A DNA stretch of 64,000 nucleotides, taken from the NCBI GenBank assembly GCA_030549335.1, contig CM060195.1:14811501-14875500 (forward strand), read 5' to 3'. Positions 1 to 10,889 of the stretch are shown piece by piece (positions within the stretch are counted from its first letter, which is position 1; each line of letters opens with the position of its first letter). A program made the position numbers and the translations under genes. The stretch comes from Pontederia crassipes (taxonomy: Eukaryota > Streptophyta > Magnoliopsida > Commelinales > Pontederiaceae). The notes under the pieces are model-generated. The model had not been told where the DNA came from. It was given only the letters and a program-made list of their open reading frames with translations, and ran no database searches.

Positions 1-93
1 ATTCTGATTAATTGTTGACAAAAACTAAAGATGATGACGATTCATCAACAAATGGCTGTACAGTTTGAAGGAGAAAATTTGGGACAAAATAAA

Positions 94-651
94 TTAGCGA
101 GTGAAAGCATAGAACACGATGGCGGCGTAAATGAGCAGCCCGGCGGGGATGAGGATGACGAGAGGCACGACAGCCCCGGCGGCAGCGCCGCTGCAGCCGA
201 GCCGACCGAGCTTGATCTGGACGACGTTGACGAGGGCCAGCATCAGGAAAGTGCAGCCGGAGACGGATCCGGCGGCGGACGCGATGAGACCACCCCGGAG
301 CAGCGCCTTGTTGACGCGGGCGTGGCGGCGGACGAAGGCGGCGGCGGCGTAGCGCGGGAGTACGACGCTGATGGCCTGCTTGAGGCAGAGAGCGACAAGG
401 CTGGAGAAGAGGAAGGAGGCGAAGGCGAATACGTGGAAGCAGACAAGGTTCTCCTCCACCCTGTCGCCCACGGCGCACTCGCCAGTTGAGAGGGCGGTGG
501 CGCCGTCGGAGGAGGGGCTCCAGGCGAGGCCAACGAAGACGGCGAACGTGAAGAGGGAGTTGACGTTGACGATGCCGTCGAGGGCGGTGATGTGGATGCT
601 CGTAGCCCCGCCTCTGGTCCCAGAGGTCTCGTAAATCTCTTCCTCGTCCAT
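94..651 (-). CDS. MEE60-like four-helix membrane protein
   Basis: Single-exon gene of 185 aa. I start it at the ATG at 651-649 (M-D-E-E-E-I-Y-E); the frame stays open upstream to 717 but has no ATG there. The stop is TAA at 96-94. After a short acidic N-terminus comes the block ITALDGIVNVNSLFTFAVF, then four hydrophobic segments at about residues 28-47, 75-100, 125-150 and 155-182, so an integral membrane protein with its N-terminus probably cytosolic. The block and four-helix layout match plant proteins annotated 'maternal effect embryo arrest 60'; this is recalled, not searched. The molecular function of that family is not established. GC content is very high, unlike the surrounding AT-rich DNA. 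The neighbour is a ROPGEF on the same strand, the order I recall for Arabidopsis AT5G05950/AT5G05940, which supports the call. I am confident it is a gene, moderately confident of the family name. Confidence 0.72.
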   Translation of the reverse strand: MDEEEIYETSGTRGGATSIHITALDGIVNVNSLFTFAVFVGLAWSPSSDGATALSTGECAVGDRVEENLVCFHVFAFASFLFSSLVALCLKQAISVVLPRYAAAAFVRRHARVNKALLRGGLIASAAGSVSGCTFLMLALVNVVQIKLGRLGCSGAAAGAVVPLVILIPAGLLIYAAIVFYAFTR

Positions 652-2487
652 GGGAGTGTCGTGAATGGCCACAGCGCGCTGGAGAGGAGCAGGCGGAGTG
701 GAGTGCGAAGAGATCAATCGAACAAAAGGGGCACCTTTTTTCGAACAATGGCGTAACGCAGCTTCTGGCGTGCACGGTAATGTTACGAAACCAGACCGAT
801 CGAAACAAGCCGATGGGCCTTGTTTCCTTCGGTTCGGGTCGGGACCTAATCTTTATTAAAATAATATTATCTAATAAACACTAATGGATTAATTGTAAAG
901 ATATTCAACAAAGATATAAGATAATTCAATAATAACCTATTAATTCATATTTTAAATATTTAAATGTAAGCAATATTAAATATTGCCTTATATATATTAT
1001 TTTTTAGTTTAAATGATATTATTTTATTTTTAAAAAATTGTGAACACTTTTTATCTTTTTATTTTTTTTATATGTTTCTTTTTTTTCTCGTCCACCAAAT
1101 TTCAGATTAATTTTAGTCCGTCAATTCAAACTGATTTTTCTTATACTAATTTTCTTTTCTAATTCACCTTCTATAATATATTGCAGTTTCTATTTTTCTA
1201 TGTTTTCGTTTTTCCGGCATTCCTTCCTTAATTATACCTCATATAATCTACTTTATTTCTTTTTTTTTCCTCTACCCTCAACAACTCTTCCTCAGTTCCT
1301 CGCATTATTATTATATTTTACTATTTTTTTAACTAAAATTTGGGTCAAACCAGTTTTCCAATTTCCTCTGGTCGTCCTTTCCAACCCGATTTGTTTAAAA
1401 ATGAGTTTATACATTAATTTGGACCGGGGGTTGGAAAACAAGCAGTGTACTAAGGCCAGGCTACACAAAGTAAGAGACATCTTGAATCTTTGACATATTT
1501 ATTTGGAAAGTATTTTTTCCCCCTTTGCAACGGCTAAAGCAAAAGAAGAGGACACAGATGTTTACTAGAAGAGTTGTTATTCGAATGAAAATTCAGATGA
1601 AATCAACTATATAAATCAGAGTCGACGTTTAATATAAAGAAATAGTATTGGCATCTGTCTGTCTAATATTTGCTATTTAGCGAAAAGTGAATGTCTCTTG
1701 CTTCATCGCGTTGCAGGCACCAGCATGTCTTCTGCAGAACATCATGAAGAAACAGTGAAAAATAGTATATTGAGAGTCCTGTGCTGGTATGCATTACAAG
1801 GCTAGGTGCAACACACAAGTAGAAGAAAAAGCAGAGGAAGCCCAGCAAACAACTTTGTGATCGTCCTTCAGTTAGGAAAGTATAGTCATCTTTGATAGCT
1901 TCAGTTAAACAACTTGGTAAATATAAAGAGAACAAAGAAAAAATCACACCTACAACTGCCAACCTTTTGTGATTCCCCAGCAACAATGACATAAAGAAAA
2001 AGAATAAATCAAGAAGCAACATCAACGATGACTAGTGAATGCAAAATTTGAGGGTAACCAGGGGAAAGAAGTCACATACAACAGGAAACTTGAGCATGAG
2101 GACCAACAATTGTGAATTAAAATCAGAGGATACAGATTCCTGTTTGCTGTTATTTTACACATCCAAACAAGTTCTCTACCATCCAAGCACACACAAAAAA
2201 AAACCTGGCCGACATGTGAACTTTTGGTCATAAAAGTCGTTTGATTAGCAAATAATACACATCAATCAGTTGAAAAAAGGTATATATATAATGTGTATCC
2301 ATAGCCCCAGAGATTCGCAAACCATCGCCTGAAAATGTAATAAGTGCCACGCTTCTACTATCCAAAAAGATGTTAATATGAAGTTAGCAACAGATCATAT
2401 AGAAAAATACTCAAGAACTCTTTATGTTCAGTAAAAAAAATTAGTAACATATGTGCATTCATGTTTGAATTTTGCTGAGCTGAGCTA
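652..2487. other. Intergenic: MEE60-like promoter and ROPGEF 3' flank
   Basis: Bases 652 to about 840 are GC-rich and would hold the 5' leader and core promoter of the MEE60-like gene. From about 850 the DNA turns AT-rich. Two overlapping minus-strand open frames of 120 and 69 codons (1663-2231) have low-complexity hydrophobic translations and no motif I know; they lie where the 3' untranslated region of ROPGEF should be. I see no transposon ends or RNA gene here. Confidence 0.5.
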
Positions 2488-4951
2488 CTACATTTGATCT
2501 CTTAGAGTATTATGCTCAAGAGCTTCAGCCTTCATGCTTGATATCCGTTGTGCCATCTCATTTGAGATGCCAGAGCTTTTAACCTTCACTTCACCACTCA
2601 GATAATTCGTCAAAACTTTCCTCACGTCGAATCCACGATTATGAGATTTGTTGACAAGTGCCATCCTCTCTCCCTTTGCAGGGCTAATTAACGGTGAAGG
2701 TGAGAAGTTGGGTGTGCCATAGGCAGTTGCATATGGAGTGCCTGAGGGAGGCACAGAATGTGGCAGTGTCTGAACTTTCTTCTGGGCAACTAGACCTGCT
2801 CTAGATTCCAAATGTTGATCTGAATGCTTATTGATGTTGTCTACATTGAGTAACTCATCGATACGCGTAACGATGTTGAACGCCAAGCTCTCCAAGACTC
2901 TAGAATAACTCTCAAGTATGGATTTTCCAACATCCTGAAAAAATGTTGATCACAGAGCATATAAAGTCAGAATTTGAATTCAATGATCTTCATTCTATAG
3001 CAGATGCATTCAATTGCTGAAAAATTTAGTAGGCATGTCAACCTTGTTGTATTGAATTTTGGTCATATCCAATGTTGTTTGTGTAAGACCAGGGAATCTT
3101 TGCTTCAGGCACATCATGAGACTCTCAGCTCTGTCAGCAAGCAATTCCCTTTTGTCAGCATCCATGATCAAATCCTTGACCATGCTCCAAGATGATTTAC
3201 CTGGAATGCCACCTTTGTTACCAAGGGATTTTCCACCTGTTTGTTTACGCCAAATGTAGATTGCTGCCTCCACACGGTTAGCTATTTCTAAAGCCTGGTG
3301 TTCGGAGGATAAATCAAGGCAATCCAGAAGGCATTCAGACGAGAATTGATCTGAAGTAATGTAACGATGGATCAGATCCCCCAGGCTTGCTCTTCCATTC
3401 TGCATATAAGATGAGGCATATTGGATAATATGAATCGTACGGATAAATGATTCTTTCAAACCAAATCATATATCAATAACCCTATCTGCTGGAAGGCAAA
3501 CCTTTGGAAGTGAACTGAGGTAAGACTCGGGAACCTCCATTTCTGCCAAAGCATTACTGTTAATTGCCATTACAGCCTTCAAAATTTGATTAGTGCTCTC
3601 TCTTTTGTGCTGCAAGTGCTTTCTTGTCTTCTCACTGAGTCCACCCGGGGGCACACGAGGAACAGGAAGCCACCATTTGTCTTCTTTACGTTGGAGGGTA
3701 TCATGAATTGATTGATCAGCATCCGGTGTTAATATACCTTGATCAACATACCAAAACTCTGGTTCACGGAAACTATCCAATATTTCCTGCAAAGTAATAA
3801 AATAGTAAATAGAACAGCTCGTCCAATAAGAATGTGACAACATAAGAGAGTAAGATTAGAACTCACGAGGAGCATATGGTCCAACTTCCGCAGTGCTGGA
3901 AAATCAATGTGCAGGTCTGATCTCGGTCTGCAAGTCATCACCTGCATATTGATGTCCAGCTAAATGTCTTCAGTTAACGAGTTATAAGTAACCAGACAAT
4001 CAATTAGCTATGGGACTTGTTCTAGTGCAACATTTGACAAGAATTCTCATTCCGGAAAATGAATTGTACTGCTGTACTAAGGAACAGACGATCATACATG
4101 TTATAGCAATGCACAAAACAAATTGTATATGGTATTCTAAATTACCTCCACTTTGCTCCCATCAGGAAATGTTTGCCAAGTAGGTATGAGTTCAACTATG
4201 TGATCACTAACACACAGAAGCCAGTCCATCTCCCTCAGCCACATGGACTTCTTCTCAGGAGGCAGTGGTTCCAACCTCCACAGTTGCCCAAAGATGGTGC
4301 CTGCAGAAATAACAAATTTGACTAGGGATTGGGAATAGGAGCAAGAAAGCTCACATCCGTTGGCTTCACCGGGCAAAACAGAGAGCTGGAAGTACTTACC
4401 ACAGAGATTGGTGATGCCATTGGAAATAGCCAGTGCTGTGCACACTCCTTTCCCGCAGCCTGACATGTCTTCTCCCAGCAACAGCTTGGAAAACCTCTCC
4501 TTCATCATCTCAACATCTAAAAGAACGGAACAACACATTCCATAGTCAAATCTCCTTCATCAGTAAGCTTGATGGCATTTCTGGAGCAAACGATTAGTGT
4601 TTTTCTTCTTTTACCTGAAACTGCATTGTACTTCAGTTTATCGGTCTCTTCAGAGTTTTTGCTGTGCTTTTCCTCATCTGCTGCCAGACCACGAGAGACA
4701 GCGGCGTCGCCCATCGGCCAAACCAACGCTGCCGGCTGCTCGACTGACTCCTCGGAGCCGGCGGACGAGGTCTGCGCCGTCTCCTCGCTGCAGGAGGTCT
4801 CAGAGCTGAAACAACTGCTCCCCCCGCACTCGTCCTCTGTCGAGTCACTAAAAGCCTCCGTGTCGCCACCCACGTGATCTCCTCCTCCCATCGCCTGCTT
4901 CTCCTCGGCCTCACCAACCTCCTTCCCAGCAGTACCCTCCATTCTCAGCAT
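2488..4951 (-). CDS. ROP GTPase guanine-nucleotide exchange factor (PRONE domain), ROPGEF5-like
   Basis: Seven exons join in frame: 4951-4615, 4516-4400, 4300-4146, 3941-3867, 3786-3502, 3399-3043 and 2934-2488. All introns are GT-AG, giving 590 aa. The start is the ATG at 4951; a second ATG lies three codons on. Residues 1-112 are an acidic, Ser-rich variable region from a GC-rich exon. The PRONE domain runs from about 113 ([17 protein letters not shown]) to about 470 and includes [34 protein letters not shown], the paired Trp at 266-267 ([15 protein letters not shown]) and the end segment [20 protein letters not shown]. The last 120 residues are variable and Ser/Pro-rich. PRONE proteins are plant-specific exchange factors that load ROP/RAC GTPases with GTP at the plasma membrane, driving polar growth and receptor-kinase signalling; the C-terminal tail is usually autoinhibitory and phosphorylated. 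Length and exon joins are those of an intact gene. The ROPGEF5 subtype is inferred from its neighbours, not from a tree. Confidence 0.93.
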
Positions 4952-5720
4952 CCCTACGCACAAATCAACACCTATTCCAGCCGTACACGTACAAGGCAAC
5001 AAGGAATGAGCTTGTCCTGTCCAAGCTATAGAAGCTTAGCTGCAGTTTAAGTAGAAGAAGGAAGATGAGGAGGAGGGTCGGTGGGTGTGGTGGGAGAGGA
5101 AGCACCAAAGTTGGCTAAGTGGAGGAAGAAGGAAGGAGGATGGTCCCATGAGAAGGTGGTGATCATTCCTTGGAAGGGCCAAAGTAGGAGACAGTACGAG
5201 CAGCCGATGGGCTCCCGACATCTATAACCCCTGCAGGCTTCTTACTTGAAGGGAAAGGTTGGTGGTGCGTCGCCACCTTCTATGTGTGCTGTGCCTGTGC
5301 ATGCATGAACGATGCAGTGTAATGGTTACAAGGGGGACAGTCGGGGAAGGAGAAGGAGGAGGAGGGCGGCCTTATGGTTCAAGTTTGATCTTTCTTGGCT
5401 ACAACGGTCGGGGGAGGAGTCCTGACAGGGCAACGGAACAGTGCGACGAAGTTAATGATGTTTTTTTGGCTCTGCTGCTGGTTGTAGTGTCGCTTGCGGC
5501 AACCACATGGATAGCCGTTGGGCGCTGCTCTCTCTTTCTTTTCTCTTTATTATTATTATTATCATTACCATTTTCTTTCAAGTTTAACCCAAGGGCTCTG
5601 CTTTTTCTAAGGGTTATTCGAACGTTGTGGACTTTTCTTTTGGGCAATATAGAAGTCCTGATTACTGTAACTGATACTGTTCAAAAAAAAATTTAAAAAA
5701 ATGTGGTCAAAGCAGGCAGT
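4952..5720 (-). promoter_or_regulatory. 5' leader and promoter region of the ROPGEF gene
   Basis: This is the immediate upstream side of the ROPGEF start. In the gene's direction it is CT-rich (long TCC and CTT runs at 5041-5120), as plant 5' leaders often are. It also contains a short TTA microsatellite at about 5547-5562. Plus-strand frames across it show no conserved motif. I cannot place a TATA box with confidence. Confidence 0.4.
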
Positions 5721-8707
5721 CATCGTGGTGCTAAGAAAAGAAATCGAGAGACGATCATTTAAATTTTGATTGGTTTTGAGAAAATCTGATAAAAAAATAA
5801 CTTAACCTATCTGAAAGTTATTTTTTAAAATAAATAAATTAGAGGGAATAAGAATTAATTGAATACAAAAGTTTACATTAAAAAGAAAAAGAAGGCAGGC
5901 GCTGAGTAAAAGGCATTTGAAATTGAAACCACGCACAGCAACCACCTCCCCTGCGGCTGGGGGGGTTCTTGCTGCTCATCGGCAACCACTTGAACTGAGA
6001 AGAGTCCGTCGACATGGCTGCGTTCAGTAATCATGGAACTGGATGATTACTTGGCATATGTGACATTTGCACGTCGATTGGAAAGGAGTATCGAATCATG
6101 TATGTAGCGTTGTCCCCCCACCAACTTCATTTGTTTTCGTTTTCTCTTTTGTAGTAGGATTTCAAACGTGAAAGCAGCCTTTGCTGTTCCCTTCTCAGGT
6201 CATGGATGGAAAACTGGACATGGCAAGAAAAATCTCAAAAAAAAAAAAAAAAGAGAAGCCAGTCATCGAATCAACGACCAGCTTGGTTAATATCCATCCT
6301 CATCACGGTAGCAAGCAAATGATGTAATATGCTTTAAACATTAATCATGCAGTTCGCACGCACACTCTAATCGTGTGAGTCAATGGTTGAACCATAAGCA
6401 CTTAGTGGAACACAGAGATATCGGGAAAATGCACACTACAATAGAGGAGACCACCACTCCATGCTTGCTACTTCCCGAAAAAAGAGAAAAAAAAAACTGT
6501 TTAAGAAATTGTTCCAAAATGGCCTTTTTGCTGGCCGCGCTCTCTGTGCCGTGGAAGCTAAACCATGCTCAACTTTCAAACATATATATAATATAGAGAG
6601 AGGAGAGAGAGAGAGAACGGATCATGATCTTAAATTAATAGCCAGATAACATAGAGGAAGAAGGATTTGTCTTGTATACTTCGTCTCTAATGTGAAACCC
6701 TGTATCCTCCAGTGTAGATTAGGTTTCATCACTTTCTGCCAGTTATATTGTTTACTAATTTATAACTATGACATTAGCATTGGAAATCACATCATAAAAA
6801 AAATGCCAAATCAACCACCGTTCCATGGTGATTATATAAGGGATAAAGATATTAAAGGATCCAAGCTCCATATCTAATTTAATCATGCAGGCTTAACTTG
6901 CAAGCTTGTCGTAATGGCTGTTGCAATTGTTGCTGGTTGTTCCAACCTCCATTGCAGAACTCGTTTCGCCATCACCATCATTAGCCTCTGCCTGCCATGG
7001 TAACTTCGTTGGGATAATTATTAGCAGATGCACCAAGGAAGACAGCGACGGGTGACTTATTTAAGGACAGGGACTATTACTGGTTGCTTCCTTTCTTTGT
7101 CTTCTGTTTTCGATGAGAGTTCATCCTTTGATTTGAAATAGTATTGGGCGAATCACCCCCACGTTATGAAGTGATACTATCAGGTACTATCAGAACATGC
7201 AGGTTGGTCAGGAAAAGATGACAGTGTTCAGAATGGGCACATACAAGGCATGTCAGCCCAAGCAATAAGCCAATAAAACGTCGTAGATGCACTGCCTCGA
7301 CCAACCTAAACGCACACAGACCCGCACTCTCTAATCAGTACTGCTGATTTGAGCTTTCAGAATAGAGAAAAAAAAAAGAAAAATGTTAAATCCTCCTAAA
7401 ATTTTGATCTAAAAATCGTCCTAATATTCATATTTTTAAATTACCTTAAAAAATTGATTGCATGAGTGCTATTGTGAGTGAGTTAGGAGATATAGCATTG
7501 TCCAAAAAACTAATGGTATTGGTTAATCAGTAATGTTGATTAGTGTTTTAGGTAGAATATATAAGGCTAAAATTTATGTTTCAGAAAACAGGAGGATAAA
7601 AAGGAAAAAAAAATGAACGGCACTGATTGAACTGAAGGACAGCAAAAGTTCTACTGTAGAGGCCACTTTGCAGGCTGTAAAGTAGTCAGGAAGTTGGTCC
7701 AGAAAAATGAAATCTTGAAGACGATAAAGCAGATGGATATATGAATTATTGATAGCAGATGAAATCACGTTTAACATTATTTGGACGATATAAACTATGT
7801 TTTCAGAAGATATCCAAGTTCGATAATCAAGAAATACAAAGATCTTTGTATCTGTTAAGTTCGAAAAGGAAAAAAAGAACTTATTTAGACTTCAAATTCT
7901 ATAAGTGCAATAAGTTTCGACCTCATATGCAACACAAATATTACAAAACTAAACTTTGGCAAACGAGGAAGACGAAGGTGGACTGATTTAGATATGGCCA
8001 GCAGAAATCTGAAGAAGATGGTCAGAGAACGGTTTTCTTCTGCAAATTCATCTCCCAACATAAAAGCATGCCTAAACCTCCACATTTCCAGAAATTTTGC
8101 TTTAATTAAATAACAGAAACAAATGAATAGCAAGTCTCAATCTCAGATGAGCTAGTAATTCAGCATTCAATTATTTATTTAGTGAACCCAAACACCTGAA
8201 TAATATCCATGTATGTTCGTTCATATGAATATTTAACATGTCAAAATAATGGAGGAAACCAACAAGACAATGACAAGTGTATTAGATGATTATTCATACA
8301 TCGTGTAGTGTATAATCTATACGATTATTGTATATTCATTTACCTACTCAACCTACAGAACAAATTTAACCTTTCCCACCCGAACCGCTACATTATGGAT
8401 GTAATCTCATTACATTTACGGTGCTCTTGTAAACTTTGTTAAGGAGTCTTGTTTCAACTCAACCAAAAAATCTCCTAGAAAAGTAAACAAAAGGACATGA
8501 CATGTCTACATATCCACATGATCCAATGGCACTTTGTTACACGGTAGAAATTTGTGAAGGCAGTTATAAACCTGCAACTCAAAAAAGAGATTGGAAATCT
8601 AGAGAATAATTTAAATATTGTAGCTACAGAAAGATTCTCTATCTTGGAAATGAAGAGTACTAGGCACTAGCAATTAAGAAGTTACCTTCATAGTGAATTT
8701 AAATCTT
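5721..8707. other. AT-rich intergenic stretch, no gene recognised
   Basis: Contains a poly-A run at about 6237-6253 and a GA-rich microsatellite at about 6596-6617. Mildly less AT-rich pieces occur at 6880-7060 and 7600-7770, but I could not match them to a protein. The part next to 8707 would be the 3' flank of the PSF1 pseudogene. No transposon termini or tRNA were recognised. Confidence 0.4.
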
Positions 8708-10269
8708 CTATTCAAGAAATTCTTCCATCAAGCCCTGCCAATTGTACAAAGAATGTTATCAAATTGAAATGCGAGATGAGCAAGTATGATGCCGTACCAT
8801 TTCGAACATACCTGAGAAATAAATCGTTCAGCATTTGTGCGCCTAAGAGAGTGCAGTGAATGCCAAGAGAGACATCGAATGATCACCAAGGCAAACTTCA
8901 CTTATATCCTCAAGTACTCTATAACCTGAATGAAAGGATCCTTGGGAGAGGAACCGTATCCTAGAAATACATAATAGCATTATGAGTGAAGTAACTTATG
9001 CAATTGTTTTGGGGGGGGGGGGTATAAGTAACTTATGTAATTAAATTTAAACGTTTACGCAAGCTTAAGAAACTCATCATACCATAGTCAAGTTTAGATC
9101 CAACTCTGACGTATTGGGCTCCATTGCTGCAGAGTCAATTTTGAAATATTCTTCTTCTGAATTGTTAACTTTCTATTTTATCTCATGCAGAAGCACAGGG
9201 CCAACTTTCCACATCAAGCCCTGAATGATATCTGCTTGATTGTCTATTCAGCATAAAGTTATTCCGAATGAGGCCAAAATTTTACATGTAGGCTAATGCA
9301 ATAGAAGAAGGAAATGGAACAATCTATTTACATGTAACACGTGAGGCAGCATTTACTGCGGATCAAGGCCAGATGACGTATCACACGCCGTAGTGGTCTT
9401 AATTTTTAGTTGTTTGGATGCCTAAGTTCTCTTCTTCAATTTTCTTGGTTAATGTAGTTCAAGCTGAGGTTTGAAAACAACATATATTCATTAAACTTCC
9501 CAAAAGGTGACAACTTACTACATGATTATCAACAACTAAGATATGGTCACAAAGTGTAGGTATACATGTAGAAGCCACTGTATAGGTGACAACTTTGACA
9601 TCTGACAAAAGGAAGCAAGGATTTTACTTGATTAATGATTGTAAATGCGAGTTGTGTTCATTGCGTTCTTTGATAACTTGATCGAATACATAATTCTGCA
9701 TGCACAGACACAAAAGGCCAAATGGTTGACTAAAGAAAGCAGAACGAGGAATAATTGCAGAACACACTACAGACAATCCCCTATTTTAGTAAGGATCATG
9801 TTAAAAAGACACACTTATTTAGCTTATGCCACTTCATATCAAAGGTTATAGAATTATCGACATCCAGTAACTATTGGTGAAGGCCAAAATCAGTCAACAA
9901 GGACTTATGATGTATGTATTCATGGATAACAACAATAAAGTCTTATCCCACTAGGTGGGGTCGGTTACATAGATCATACGACTTCGTTGATCCATATTCA
10001 TAAGATTCGACAGGGTTTTACGCTGACTGTCGGGGCCTAATACAACCATCCTCCTTTATCCGGGCTTGGGACTGACTATAAAACATAGGCGGAGTTGTAT
10101 TCATGAATAAATGTCAAATAAATTGTTGCATGGCTTGTCCAGACATATACAAAAAGGATAAAGACAATTTTCTTAGACAAGGACGAAGGCCAACAAGATT
10201 ACATGTGATTTGACCAGCTTCATTACATGCTTGCTCCTTCAGGAGTTGGGTTGCTCGTCTCCCATGCAT
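8708..10269 (-). pseudogene. GINS complex subunit PSF1 pseudogene, six exons with introns retained
   Basis: Six short blocks in order on the minus strand match plant PSF1. Exon 1 is 10269-10203 (start MHGRRATQLLKEQ). Exon 2 is 9695-9628 (FDQVIKERNEHNSHLQSLI). Exon 3 is 9443-9332 (EEENLGIQTTKN, stop, DHYG, then frame-shifted IRHLALIRSKCCLT). Exon 4 is about 9248-9083 (DIIQGLMWKVGPVLLHEIK, stop, then SEEEYFK and SELDLNLT). Exon 5 is 8960-8812 (VLEDISEVCLGDHS, then shifted HSLHSLRRTNAERFISQ). Exon 6 is 8734-8708 (GLMEEFLE and a stop). Splice signals remain at most junctions. PSF1 is part of GINS in the CMG replicative helicase. At least two in-frame stops, several frameshifts and a damaged exon 1/2 join rule out a working protein. 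Introns are kept, so this is a decayed gene or DNA-level duplicate, not a retrocopy. The family was recognised by recall; the agreement of six ordered blocks makes it strong. Confidence 0.85.
9930..10096 (-). mobile_element. SINE-like insertion in intron 1 of the PSF1 pseudogene
   Basis: A 167-bp insert is flanked by a 14-bp target-site duplication, gtattcatggataa at 9916-9929 and gtattcatgaataa at 10097-10110, with one mismatch. Read on the minus strand it ends in CCACCTAGTGGGATAAG followed by a TTG-rich tail, which I associate with the 3' end of Au-type plant SINEs. The left part (CCCCGACAGTCAGCG, GTATGATC) also fits widespread plant copies that I recall. No tRNA-like A and B boxes could be picked out, so it may be 5'-truncated. 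Confidence 0.7.
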
Positions 10270-10889
10270 CTCCAAGAAAACTACAAAATATATTTAATTT
10301 AGCAAAAAATTAGAAAGAAAAAGAAAAAGAAAGAAGTACATAAGCTAAATTTATGTTTCTCTGAGGAACGCAATAAACAGTTAACATGGAGTGGTGATTA
10401 TGAAATTGAATTTAAAACTAATGTTAACAACAAAGACGAAAGAAGAAACCGACAAATATCATATAAGTGAACAGCGTCATATTTCCCACAGAAATCAATT
10501 CAAAGAACAAAAGCAGGAACTCAACAACTGAGACATTGACGATGAAAATGGAGAACTGGCCATAATTGTAACTTCAAACGCAAGCAAAGTCATCTTGGAG
10601 GAAATGGAACCGACATAGAAATGCCATTTACATAGTCCGCAGTTGGGATAGTGCTCCATTCGCACCACAGATACAAATGCAAGGGTGGGTTATAAGGGAG
10701 GTTCGACTTACAGATTAGCAAACGGGATGCGGATGCTCCAATGGAACAGATGGCAGGAGAAAGACCGATTCGATGACCGGTCGGACTTTGCCACCAAATT
10801 AACAATGTAATACGATTAAGGATTCAATAATTAAATTAACAATTCAATAATCAATTTCAATTCATTTAACCATTCCATTCAATTACGAA
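10270..10889. other. Upstream flank of the PSF1 pseudogene
   Basis: Would contain the former leader and promoter of PSF1. One 71-codon minus-strand frame (10805-10590) has no recognisable motif. At about 10,810 the sequence changes to the CAATTAAATT-rich style of the adjoining LTR. I could not find a clean LTR boundary here. Confidence 0.4.

Noticed and set aside
31-489. Plus-strand frame of 152 codons opposite the MEE60-like gene
   Set aside because: Antisense of a GC-rich coding exon; acidic low-complexity translation, no motif.
1663-2231. Two minus-strand frames of 120 and 69 codons
   Set aside because: Low-complexity hydrophobic translation in the 3' flank of ROPGEF, with no motif and no splice support.
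5259-5696. Plus-strand frame of 145 codons upstream of ROPGEF
   Set aside because: Low-complexity, overlaps a TTA microsatellite, no domain; probably chance.
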